From: Lentzea sp. NBRC 105346
GTDB taxonomy: Bacteria; Actinomycetota; Actinomycetes; Mycobacteriales; Pseudonocardiaceae
Direction of reading: 5' to 3'
DNA: 64,000 bases
NCBI RefSeq assembly: GCF_030269605.1
Contig: NZ_BSTQ01000019.1
Span: forward strand, 167,246-231,245
Each line of letters opens with the position of its first letter. The stretch's first letter is position 1. Both the position numbers and the translations under genes were made by a program. A model generated the notes under the pieces. That model did not search any database. It had not been told where the DNA came from and was given only the letters and a program-made list of their open reading frames with translations. Shown here piece after piece: positions 48,439 through 56,392 of the stretch.

Positions 48439-48559
48439 GCCCCTCCCGTCGCATCGCACCAGAGGCAGCCACATCCGAGACCCCAGGTCAAGCGAAAAGC
48501 GTGCTTGACCTGGGGTCTCGGATGCGGCAGGGCTTCGCCTGCGATGCGACGGGAGGGGC
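48439..48559. repeat. Long inverted repeat A
   Basis: Outer arms GCCCCTCCCGTCGCATCGCA (48439-48458) and its exact complement (48540-48559). Inner 22-nt arms at 48472-48493 (starting CATCCGAGACCCC) and 48503-48524 also pair perfectly, with a 9-nt loop. The two nested stems total 42 bp. Confidence 0.85.
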
Positions 48560-48695
48560 CCACCACCTGGTGGTTATGCGCGCTGGCGCGCGCGGGTGGG
48601 GCGCTCGCTTCGCATCGCTCGTCGTCGGGATCTGCGACTGCATCGAAGGTGACCACGCACCCAGAGTGGGGCGCGTCTGGTGACCCACTACGAAA

Positions 48696-48814
48696 GCGAT
48701 TGGGGCTTGACTTGGGGTGCGGTGTGGTAGCCCTTGTTGGGCCGGCAGATCTTGCATCTGCCGGCGGAGCCGGCCCACCACGCCGCGAGGGGCCCCAAGT
48801 CAAGCCCCAATCGC
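48696..48814. repeat. Long inverted repeat B
   Basis: Perfect 22-nt arms at 48696-48717 and 48793-48814 (GCGATTGGGGCTTGAC at the left). Inside, GCCGGCAGAT and ATCTGCCGGC form a second stem around CTTGC (about 48741-48765). It shares the CTTGAC-C/T-TGGGG motif with hairpin A. Confidence 0.85.
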
Positions 48815-48837
48815 GGCGCCGAAGGCGCCCCCGGAAG

Positions 48838-49005
48838 ACGCAGCGCCCCACGACACGCAAGCACCGTGGCACGCAAAAACGCCAGCGCCCCACGACACCG
48901 CCAGACCCGTGGCACGCAACAAAAGCCGGCGCCCCCACGACACCGCCAGACCCGTGGCACGCAACAAACGCCAGCGCCCCACGACACCGCAAGACCCGTG
49001 GCCAC
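48838..49005. repeat. Four tandem imperfect ~44-bp repeats
   Basis: Units begin near 48840, 48881, 48925 and 48970, each containing GCGCCCCACGACAC (with small variations), then CCAGACCCGTGGCACGCAA. The first and last are the most diverged. Too short and uniform, and without spacers, so not a CRISPR array. Confidence 0.85.
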
Positions 49006-49064
49006 CCAATCGCCAGTTACAAGCAGGCTTGACTGTTTGTTTCTCGGAGAGAAGACTCCGGAGC

Positions 49065-49646
49065 GTGGAGACGCGGCAGAGACAGGCCGACCGCACGCGC
49101 GAGACCAAGCGGAAGCTGATGGAGGCGACCGTCGAGTGCCTGGTGGAGCGTGGCTGGTCGGGCACCACGACCACGCTCGTCGCCGAACGCGCCGGCGTGT
49201 CCAGAGGTGCGCAGCTGCACCACTTCCGGACTCGCGGCGAGCTGGTGGCCGCAGCGGTCGAGTACGTGGGCGCGGAGAGCGTTGAGCAGCTGAAACGCCG
49301 GGCCGGGCAGGCCAACGGCAGCACCGAGGCCGTGGTCGCGATGATCGCGGACTTCTACGCCAGCGACCTGTTCACCGCCGCGCTCGAACTCTGGGTGGCC
49401 GCCCGCACCGACCCGGAGCTCAAACCGACCGTCAGAGACCTGCAGACCCGGCTGGGGCGCGAGACCCACAAGCTCGCATTGGATCTGCTCAAGGCCGACG
49501 AGTCGAAGCCGGGCGTCAGGGAGTCGGTGCAGGCCACGCTCGACCTCGTTCGCGGGCTCGCGCTCGCCAACCAGCTCACCGACGACAGGAAGCGCCGCGC
49601 GCACATCGTGCGGCAGTGGGCACGGATGCTGGAGGCCCAACTGTGA
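49065..49646 (+). CDS. TetR-family transcriptional regulator
   Basis: 193 aa from GTG at 49065. The HTH is LMEATVECLVERGWSGTTTTLVAERAGVSRGAQLHHFRTRGELV; the C-terminal ligand domain holds AVVAMIADFYASDLFTAALELWVAARTD. A TTGACT at 49029-49034 could be its -35. It is the first gene of the acyl-CoA-degradation operon, overlapping the next gene by GTGA, so it is likely the operon's repressor sensing an acyl-CoA-like ligand. Confidence 0.9.
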   Translation: METRQRQADRTRETKRKLMEATVECLVERGWSGTTTTLVAERAGVSRGAQLHHFRTRGELVAAAVEYVGAESVEQLKRRAGQANGSTEAVVAMIADFYASDLFTAALELWVAARTDPELKPTVRDLQTRLGRETHKLALDLLKADESKPGVRESVQATLDLVRGLALANQLTDDRKRRAHIVRQWARMLEAQL

Positions 49647-50377
49647 TCACGCAAGTTCTCGCCGACCTGCGCGCCGAGAGTCAGGAGCTCGACGATCTCG
49701 TTGCCGCGCAACAGGACTGGACGATCCCGACCCCGGCTACCGGGTGGACCATCGCCCACCAGATCGCGCATCTGATGTGGACGGACCGGGCGGCCATCCT
49801 TGCCATCACCGACCCCGAGGGGTTCCAGGCGCAGCCGCTCACCCCCGACCTGGTCGACAAAACGGCCGAAGAGGGTACGAAAGACCCGAAGCTGCTCACG
49901 AGTTGGCGCGAGGCACGTGAAGAGCTCGCGAGCAAACTGGAGACCACGCAGGGCAAGATCGTCTGGTTCGGGCCGCCGATGAGCCCCACCTCGATGGCTA
50001 CCGCGCGGCTCATGGAGACCTGGGCGCACGGCCAGGACGTCGCGGACGCACTGAAAATCGAGCGCAAGCCGACTGACCGGCTCAAGCATGTGGCGCACCT
50101 TGGGGTGCGCACGATCGGGTTCGCCTTTCTGCTCAACGGGAAGACGCCGCCCACCGAGGAAGTCCGCGTCGAGCTGATCGGGCCGAACGGCGACCTGTGG
50201 ACGTGGGGGCCCGAGGACGCTGCCAACCGGATCACCGGGCCTGCGCTGGACTTCTGCTTCCTCGTTACCCAGCGCCGCAACCGCAAGGAGCTGAACCTCC
50301 AAGCTCAAGGACCGGTCGCCGAAGAGTGGATGCCGATCGCGCAAGCGTTCGCGGGGCCTCCCGGAGGCGGCCGGTGA
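49643..50377 (+). CDS. TIGR03084-family metal-binding (DinB-like/maleylpyruvate isomerase-like) protein
   Basis: 244 aa, GTG start overlapping tetR. TGWTIAHQIAHLMWTDRAAILAI and RLMETWAHGQDVADAL carry the His residues of the DinB/MDMPI-type metal site, and DLWTWGPEDAANRITGPALDFCFLVTQRRN is the C-terminal block typical of TIGR03084. These proteins regularly precede AtuA-like genes in actinobacteria. Thiol-dependent isomerase or transferase activity is possible but unproven. Confidence 0.85.
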   Translation: MITQVLADLRAESQELDDLVAAQQDWTIPTPATGWTIAHQIAHLMWTDRAAILAITDPEGFQAQPLTPDLVDKTAEEGTKDPKLLTSWREAREELASKLETTQGKIVWFGPPMSPTSMATARLMETWAHGQDVADALKIERKPTDRLKHVAHLGVRTIGFAFLLNGKTPPTEEVRVELIGPNGDLWTWGPEDAANRITGPALDFCFLVTQRRNRKELNLQAQGPVAEEWMPIAQAFAGPPGGGR

Positions 50378-51573
50378 TCCGGGTCGGCAACGCGTCCGGC
50401 TTCTACGGCGACCGGATCGGCGCGGTCCGGGAGATGCTGGAGGGCGGCGAGCTCGACGTCCTCACCGGTGACTACCTCGCCGAGTTGACCATGCTGATCC
50501 TGGGGCGCGACAAGCTCAAGGATCCGAACACGGGGTACGCGAAGACGTTCCTCAAGCAGATGGAGGACTGCCTCGGGCTCGCGATCGACAAAGGGGTCAA
50601 GATCGTCACCAACGCCGGCGGGCTCAACCCCGAAGGGCTGGCGCGAGCCCTGCAAGGCCAAGCCAAGGTCGCCTACGTGACCGGTGACGATGTGAAGGAC
50701 CGGTTCCCGGAGGCGTTGACGGCCAACGCGTACCTGGGTGCGTTCGACATTGCCGAATGCCTTTCGGCAGGGGCGGACGTTGTCGTCACTGGGCGCGTTA
50801 CGGACGCTAGCCTCGTGGTGGGGCCCGCGATTGCGCACTACGGCTGGGAGAAAACGGACTACGACCGGCTCGCCGGAGCGACGGTTGCGGGGCACGTCCT
50901 GGAGTGCGGCACGCAGGCGACCGGTGGCAACTACTCGTTCTTCACCGAGATCGACGCGACCAACTCCGGCTTCCCGATCGCGGAGATCGATGAGGATGGC
51001 AGCTGCCTGATCACCAAGCATGAGGGCACCGGCGGTGCGGTCACCGTCGACACCGTCACCGCCCAGCTGCTCTACGAGATCGGCGCACCCGCATACCTGG
51101 GGCCGGACGTCACCACGCACTTCGACACGATCCGGCTCGACCAGGAGACCAGGGGCGTTCGGATCAGCGGCACCAAGGGCAGCCCGCCGCCGGACACGAT
51201 CAAGGTCTGCCTCAACACGCTCGGCGGCTTCAGGAACAGTGTCACGTTCGTCCTCTGTGGACTCGATATCGACGCGAAGGCCGCCCTCCTCAAGAACCAG
51301 ATGAACCAAGAGGACATCACCTGGACGCTCGCCCGCACCGACAAGGACGACGCGGACACCGAAGAGACCGCAAGCGCTTTCCTGCACGCCACGATCAAGA
51401 CCCCGGATCCCAAGCAGGCCAAGGCGTTCGCGCGGAAGGCGATCGAGCTGGCGCTGGCCAGCTACCCCGGCTTCCACGTCACCGCGATTCCCGGCGACGG
51501 CACGCCGTTCGGCGTCTACAAGGCCGCGTACGTGCCGAAACACACCGTGAACCCGAAGGCGGTGCTGCTGTGA
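50374..51573 (+). CDS. DUF1446 (AtuA-like acyclic terpene utilisation) protein, large part
   Basis: 399 aa, GTG at 50374 after GGAGG. IRVGNASGFYGDRIGAVREMLEGG and IVTNAGGLNPEGLARAL with VTGRVTDASLVVGPAIAHYGW are DUF1446/AtuA signatures. AtuA homologues are required for citronellol/geraniol degradation and sit with carboxylase genes, though their exact reaction is unclear. Followed after a GTGA overlap by its small partner domain. In many genomes the two are fused; here they are separate. Confidence 0.88.
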   Translation: MIRVGNASGFYGDRIGAVREMLEGGELDVLTGDYLAELTMLILGRDKLKDPNTGYAKTFLKQMEDCLGLAIDKGVKIVTNAGGLNPEGLARALQGQAKVAYVTGDDVKDRFPEALTANAYLGAFDIAECLSAGADVVVTGRVTDASLVVGPAIAHYGWEKTDYDRLAGATVAGHVLECGTQATGGNYSFFTEIDATNSGFPIAEIDEDGSCLITKHEGTGGAVTVDTVTAQLLYEIGAPAYLGPDVTTHFDTIRLDQETRGVRISGTKGSPPPDTIKVCLNTLGGFRNSVTFVLCGLDIDAKAALLKNQMNQEDITWTLARTDKDDADTEETASAFLHATIKTPDPKQAKAFARKAIELALASYPGFHVTAIPGDGTPFGVYKAAYVPKHTVNPKAVLL

Positions 51574-51890
51574 GGAAACCACTGGGCACGATCGCGGGTG
51601 CGCGGAGTGGTGACAAAGGCGGCGACGCAAACGTTGGCGTGTGGGTACGAACCGACGCCGCCTACGCGTGGCTGCGCGAGTACCTGACCGTCGAGAAACT
51701 CAAGGAACTGCTGCCCGAGGCCACCACCGTAGACCGGTACGAGCTGCCGAACCTGAAGGCCCTCAACTTCGTGCTGCACGGGCTGCTCGGTGAAGGCGTC
51801 GCGAGCTCGACGCGGTTCGACCCGCAGGCCAAGGCGCTCGGCGAGTGGCTGCGTGCCCGGCACGTCGACATCCCCGAGGAGCTGTTGTGA
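51570..51890 (+). CDS. AtuA C-terminal-like small domain protein
   Basis: 106 aa. GTIAGARSGDKGGDANVGVWVRTDAAYAWLREYLTVEKLKELLPE and ALNFVLHGLLGEGVASSTRFDPQAKALGEWLRARHVDIP match the AtuA C-terminal ferredoxin-like fold as a stand-alone subunit. It is coupled to the DUF1446 gene in front and to the acyl-CoA dehydrogenase gene behind by GTGA overlaps. It likely forms a complex with the DUF1446 protein. Confidence 0.87.
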   Translation: MRKPLGTIAGARSGDKGGDANVGVWVRTDAAYAWLREYLTVEKLKELLPEATTVDRYELPNLKALNFVLHGLLGEGVASSTRFDPQAKALGEWLRARHVDIPEELL

Positions 51891-53017
51891 TCGCGCGGGA
51901 CCTCTTCGAGGAACGAACAGAACTGCGGCAGCTCGTCCGCGACTTCACGCGGAAGGAGATCGTCCCGCACCTCGACCAGTGGGAACGTGACGGCGAGCTG
52001 CCGCGTGAGCTGCACAAGAAGGCGGCCGCACTCGGGCTCCTGGGGATCGGGCACGAGGACGGCGACCTGATCGACTCGCTGACCGTTACCGAGGAGATCA
52101 TCCAGGCGGGCGGCTCGTCGGGTGTGATCGCCGGGCTGTTCACGCACGGCATCGCGATTCCGCACATCCTCGACGCCGGCAGCCCGGATCTGGTCGAGCG
52201 GTTCGCGAAGCCCGCGATGGCCGGCAACCTCATTGGTAGCCTCGCGGTCACCGAGCCGGACGGCGGCAGCGACGTCGCGGCCATCCAGACGAGAGCCGTC
52301 AGGGATGGCGACCACTACGTCGTCAACGGCACCAAGACCTACATCACGTCCGGCTGCCGCGCGGACTTCGTCACGACGGCCGTGCGCACCGGCGAACCCG
52401 GATACAAGGGTGTCAGTCTGCTGGTGATCGAGAAGGGCACGCCCGGCTTCACCGTGCAGCGCAAGCTGGAGAAGATGGGCTGGCACTGCTCGGACACCGC
52501 CGAGCTGTCCTTTGTGGATGTAAAAGTGCCCGCGCGGAACCTGGTCGGCGAAGAGAACGCCGGGTTCGCGCTGATCATGCGGCAGTTCCAGGTCGAGCGG
52601 GTCACGATGGCCGTCGAGGCGTACGCGACCGCGCAGCGCTGCCTGGATCTGACCGTGGGCTGGACGCGGATGCGCCAGACGTTCGGCAGGCCGTTGATCA
52701 CGCGGCAGGTGGTCAGCCACAAGCTCGCCGAGATGGCACAACGGATCGACCTTGCCCGGACCTACACCCGCGAGGTCGCGGTCCGTGTGATGCGCGGCGA
52801 GGAGTGCACCGCGGAGGTCTGCTTCGCGAAGAACGCCGCGGTGGACGCGTGCTCGTTCGTGGTCGACGCGGCGGTGCAGCTGCACGGCGGGTTCGGCTAC
52901 ATGCGCGACGCCGAGGTGGAACGGCACTACCGCGACGCACGAATTCTGGGCATCGGTGGCGGAGCGAACGAGGTCATGACCGAGCTGGCGGCACGGCGAT
53001 TGGGGTACACGGAATGA
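51887..53017 (+). CDS. Acyl-CoA dehydrogenase
   Basis: 376 aa. The fold is complete: SLAVTEPDGGSDVAAIQTRAV (FAD/substrate loop), KTYITSGCRADFVTTAVRTG, and RQTFGRPLITRQVVSHKLAEMAQRIDLARTYTREVA, VQLHGGFGYMRDAEVERHYRDARILGIGGG. The position of a catalytic glutamate was not assigned. It introduces an alpha,beta double bond into an acyl-CoA before carboxylation. Overlaps its neighbours by 4 nt at both ends. Confidence 0.93.
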   Translation: MIARDLFEERTELRQLVRDFTRKEIVPHLDQWERDGELPRELHKKAAALGLLGIGHEDGDLIDSLTVTEEIIQAGGSSGVIAGLFTHGIAIPHILDAGSPDLVERFAKPAMAGNLIGSLAVTEPDGGSDVAAIQTRAVRDGDHYVVNGTKTYITSGCRADFVTTAVRTGEPGYKGVSLLVIEKGTPGFTVQRKLEKMGWHCSDTAELSFVDVKVPARNLVGEENAGFALIMRQFQVERVTMAVEAYATAQRCLDLTVGWTRMRQTFGRPLITRQVVSHKLAEMAQRIDLARTYTREVAVRVMRGEECTAEVCFAKNAAVDACSFVVDAAVQLHGGFGYMRDAEVERHYRDARILGIGGGANEVMTELAARRLGYTE

Positions 53018-54561
53018 GCCGGGCAGAGATGCTCGAGAAGCTGGACGCTCTCGACAAAGACCACGCCAAGGCGTTGGCCGGTGGTGGGCCGAAGTACGTT
53101 GAGCGGCACCACAAGCGCGGCAAGCTGCTGGCTCGCGAACGCATCGAGCTGCTGGTCGACCAGGACAGTCCGTTCCTGGAGCTGTCGCCGCTCGCGGCGT
53201 GGGGCACCGACTACCCGGTGGGCGGCAGCGTCGTCACCGGCCTCGGCGTCGTCGAGGGCGTCGAGTGCCTGATCGTCGCCAGCGACCCGACCGTGCGCGG
53301 TGGTGCCTCGAACCCGTACAGCCTGCGCAAGACGTTGCGCGCCAACGACATCGCGCTGCAGAACCGGTTGCCGGTGATCAGCCTGATCGAGTCGGGCGGT
53401 GCGGACCTGCCGTCGCAGAGCGAGATCTTCATCCCCGGCGGGCGGGTGTTCCGCGACCTGACCAGGTTGTCCGCCGCGGGCATCCCGACGATCACCACGG
53501 TGTTCGGCAACGCGACCGCGGGCGGCGCGTACGTGCCGGGCATGTCCGACTACGTGATCATGATCAAGGAACGCTCGAAGGTGTTCCTCGCCGGCCCGCC
53601 GCTGGTCAAGATGGCGACCGGTGAGGAGGCCGACGACGAATCCCTTGGTGGCGCGACGATGCACGGCACGGTCAGCGGCCTCGCGGACTTCGTCGCCGAG
53701 GACGAGGTCGACGCGATCCGGCTGGCCCGGCGGTGCGTCGCGCGGCTGAACTGGCGCAAGCAGGGACCGGCCCCGGCCGAGGTCGAGGAGCCGTTGTTCG
53801 ACGCCGAGGACCTGCTCGACATCGTGCCGACCGACCTGCGCGTGCCGTTCGACCCGCGTGAGGTGATCAAGCGGATCGTGGACGGCTCGAAGTTCGACGA
53901 GTTCAAGCCCGCGTACGGGTCGAGCCTCGTCACCGGCTGGGCGCGGCTGCACGGCTACCCGATCGGCATCCTGGCGAACGCGCGTGGCGTGCTGTTCAGC
54001 GAGGAGTCGCAGAAGGCGACGCAGTTCATCCAGCTCGCCAACGCGAGTGACACGCCCTTGCTGTTCCTGCAGAACACGACCGGCTACATGGTCGGCGCGC
54101 AGTACGAGCAGGGCGGCATCGTCAAGCACGGCTCGATGATGATCAACGCGGTGTCGAACAGCCGCGTGCCGCACCTGACCGTCACGATGGGCGCCTCCTA
54201 CGGCGCGGGCAACTACGGCATGTGCGGCCGGGCGTACGACCCGCGGTTCCTGTTCACCTGGCCCAACGCGAAGTCCGCGGTCATGGGACCGGCGCAGCTC
54301 GCCGGCGTGCTGTCGATCGTCGGACGGCAGGCCGCCGCGGCGAAGGGGCAGCCGTACAACGAGGAGCACGACGCGGCGATGCGCCAGATGGTCGAGGCGC
54401 AGATCGAGGAACAGTCGCTCGCGCAGTTCCTGTCCGGGAAGCTCTACGACGACGGGGTGATCGACCCGCGCGACACCCGGACCGTGCTCGGTATCTGCCT
54501 TTCGGCCGTCCACAGTGGACCTGTCAAGGGCGCCGAGGGCTTCGGCGTCTTCCGGATGTGA
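53014..54561 (+). CDS. Acyl-CoA carboxylase carboxyltransferase (beta) subunit
   Basis: 515 aa. It has the two crotonase-like halves: N-terminal YPVGGSVVTGLGVVEGVECLIVASDPTVRGGASNPYSLRKTLRANDIAL and VISLIESGGADLPSQ, and C-terminal LANARGVLFSEESQKATQFIQLAN, LLFLQNTTGYMVGAQYEQGGIVKHGSMMINAVSNS and GASYGAGNYGMCGRAYDPRFLFTWPNAKSAVMGPAQLAGVL. The pattern fits methylcrotonyl-/geranyl-CoA-type carboxylases. It pairs with the biotin carboxylase subunit 4 nt downstream. Confidence 0.92.
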   Translation: MSRAEMLEKLDALDKDHAKALAGGGPKYVERHHKRGKLLARERIELLVDQDSPFLELSPLAAWGTDYPVGGSVVTGLGVVEGVECLIVASDPTVRGGASNPYSLRKTLRANDIALQNRLPVISLIESGGADLPSQSEIFIPGGRVFRDLTRLSAAGIPTITTVFGNATAGGAYVPGMSDYVIMIKERSKVFLAGPPLVKMATGEEADDESLGGATMHGTVSGLADFVAEDEVDAIRLARRCVARLNWRKQGPAPAEVEEPLFDAEDLLDIVPTDLRVPFDPREVIKRIVDGSKFDEFKPAYGSSLVTGWARLHGYPIGILANARGVLFSEESQKATQFIQLANASDTPLLFLQNTTGYMVGAQYEQGGIVKHGSMMINAVSNSRVPHLTVTMGASYGAGNYGMCGRAYDPRFLFTWPNAKSAVMGPAQLAGVLSIVGRQAAAAKGQPYNEEHDAAMRQMVEAQIEEQSLAQFLSGKLYDDGVIDPRDTRTVLGICLSAVHSGPVKGAEGFGVFRM

Positions 54562-54565
54562 TCAC

Positions 54566-56392
54566 GTGATTCAGACGTTGTTGATCGCCAACCGCGGCGA
54601 GATCGCATGCCGGATCATCCGGACGTGCCGCGACCTGGGCATCCGCACGGTCGCCGTGTTCTCGGACCCGGACGCCGACATGCCGCACGTGAAGCTGGCC
54701 GACGCGTCCGTGCGGCTGCCGGGTGCTTCGCCCGCCGAGACATACCTGCGTGCCGACCTGATCGTCGAGGCGGCTCGGCAGGCGGGCGCGGATGCCGTGC
54801 ACCCCGGATACGGCTTCCTGTCGGAGAACGCGGACTTCCCGCGTGCCGTGGCCGCCGCCGGGCTCACCTGGGTGGGGCCGACCTGTGAGGCCATCGAGGC
54901 GATGGGTTCCAAGGTGGCGGCCAAGAAGCGCATGGCCGCGGCCGGAGTGCCGGTGCTGCCGGAGCTCGATCCCGAGACCGTGACGTCGTTCCCGGTGCTC
55001 ATCAAGGCCTCCGCCGGCGGTGGTGGACGCGGTATGCGGATCGTGCGGTCGGCCGCCGAGTTGCCCGACGCGCTGGCGTCCGCCCGGCGTGAGGCCGAGT
55101 CGGCGTTCGGTGACGCGACGGTGTTCTGCGAGCCGTTGCTGGAACGGGCGCGGCACGTCGAGGTGCAGGTGCTCGCCGACAAGCACGGCACGGTGTGGAC
55201 GCTGGGGGAGCGCGAGTGCTCGATCCAGCGCCGGCACCAGAAGATCATCGAGGAGACGCCGTCGCCGGCGGTTTCTCCCGAGGTGCGCAAGCGGTTGTTC
55301 GAGGCGGCTGTCGCGGCGGCCGAATCGATCGGCTACGTCAGCGCCGGGACCGTCGAGTTCATGCTCCAGGGCGACGAGTTCTACTTCCTGGAGGTCAACA
55401 CGCGCCTGCAGGTCGAACACCCGGTGACCGAGCTCGTGTACGGCATCGACCTCGTCGAGTGGCAGCTGCGGATCGCCGAGGGCGAGCCACTGCCGGAGCT
55501 GCCGGCACCGAACGGGCACGCGATCGAGGCCCGTGTCTACGCCGAGGATCCCGCGCACGACTGGCGGCCCGCTTCCGGTGTGCTGCACCGGTTCGAGGTG
55601 CCCGGCGATGTCCGCGTCGACAGCGGTGTCGAGGACGGCTCCGTGGTGTCCGTGCACTACGACCCGATGCTCGCGAAGGTCATCGCGTGGGCGCCCAACC
55701 GGGCTGCCGCGGCACGCAAGCTCGCCGGGGCGTTGGCCGGTTCGAAGATCCACGGGCTCGTGACGAACCGGACTCTGCTGGTGGACATCCTGCGGCATCC
55801 CGCTTTCGTCTCGGGCCAGACGCACACCGGGTTCCTCACCGAGCACTCGTTCGACACCGCCATCGCCCCCAAGCCGTTCGCGCTGGCCGCGGCCCTGGCG
55901 CAGGCGGCCTCTCGCAGGGTGGGCGCGCTGCCGCTCGGCTGGCGCAACCTGCGGTCGCAGCAGCCGAAGGCTCGCTATCTGTTCGGCGACGAGGTGATCG
56001 AGGTCGAGTACGACCCGGCGCAGGCGTCTTCGGACGTGGTGCTGGACCTGGGCGGTGTGCGGACGCGCTTTTCCGTTGCGGTGTACGGGGATGTGGTCGA
56101 GGTCGACTCGCCGCTCGGCTCGGTGACGCTGCGCGTGGTGCCACGATTCCCGTCGCCGGAGTCGGTGCTCGCGCCCGGCGCCCTGGTCGCGCCGATGCCC
56201 GGAAACGTCGTGCGCGTATCGGTTTCCGCCGGGCAGTCGGTGGCCGCGGGGGACGAGCTGATCGTGCTCGAAGCGATGAAGATGGAACACCGTGTGCTCG
56301 CGCCCGCGGCCGGCGTGGTGTCGGAACTCCTTGTCGCGCAGGGAAAGCAAGTCAACGCCGGTGATGTGCTCGTGGTCGTGGAGGAATCATGA
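54566..56392 (+). CDS. Acetyl/propionyl-type biotin carboxylase with BCCP domain (alpha subunit)
   Basis: 608 aa. Biotin carboxylase (about 1-445): LLIANRGEIACRIIRTCRDLGI, IKASAGGGGRGMRIV (ATP loop), VFCEPLLERARHVEVQVL and FLEVNTRLQVEHPVTEL. A linker leads to the biotinyl domain at the C-terminus with EAMKMEHRVLAP, the biotinylated Lys. It carboxylates biotin with bicarbonate and ATP, then hands CO2 to the carboxyltransferase subunit. GTG at 54566 follows GGATGTGATCAC, a weak ribosome site. Confidence 0.94.
   Translation: MIQTLLIANRGEIACRIIRTCRDLGIRTVAVFSDPDADMPHVKLADASVRLPGASPAETYLRADLIVEAARQAGADAVHPGYGFLSENADFPRAVAAAGLTWVGPTCEAIEAMGSKVAAKKRMAAAGVPVLPELDPETVTSFPVLIKASAGGGGRGMRIVRSAAELPDALASARREAESAFGDATVFCEPLLERARHVEVQVLADKHGTVWTLGERECSIQRRHQKIIEETPSPAVSPEVRKRLFEAAVAAAESIGYVSAGTVEFMLQGDEFYFLEVNTRLQVEHPVTELVYGIDLVEWQLRIAEGEPLPELPAPNGHAIEARVYAEDPAHDWRPASGVLHRFEVPGDVRVDSGVEDGSVVSVHYDPMLAKVIAWAPNRAAAARKLAGALAGSKIHGLVTNRTLLVDILRHPAFVSGQTHTGFLTEHSFDTAIAPKPFALAAALAQAASRRVGALPLGWRNLRSQQPKARYLFGDEVIEVEYDPAQASSDVVLDLGGVRTRFSVAVYGDVVEVDSPLGSVTLRVVPRFPSPESVLAPGALVAPMPGNVVRVSVSAGQSVAAGDELIVLEAMKMEHRVLAPAAGVVSELLVAQGKQVNAGDVLVVVEES

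Larger units (their letters stand above)
48152..49064. repeat. Gene-free repeat island with nested long inverted repeats and tandem repeats
   Basis: No gene is supported over 913 bp; the open frames on both strands are compositional. It contains direct repeats of a TTGGCTGCCGGTT-type unit (48285, 48315), hairpin A (48439-48559), hairpin B (48696-48814), about four tandem ~44-bp units (48838-49005) and a TTTCGTAGTGGGTC inverted pair at 48411-48424 and 48682-48695. It also has the GGGGCTCCGCCCC motif near 48356. This is likely a site of accumulated repeats or a non-autonomous element. Confidence 0.75.

Noticed and set aside
48378..48992. Long open frames on both strands in the repeat island (for example about 200 codons each way)
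   Set aside because: They are made of hairpin arms and tandem repeats, have no family likeness, and overlap each other in several frames; high GC alone creates such open frames.
48838..49005. Possible CRISPR array
   Set aside because: The ~44-bp units are contiguous with no unique spacers, and no cas gene is in the window.
52927..56350. Long antisense frames across the carboxylase subunits
   Set aside because: Shadow frames of strongly supported genes, with no start signals or families.
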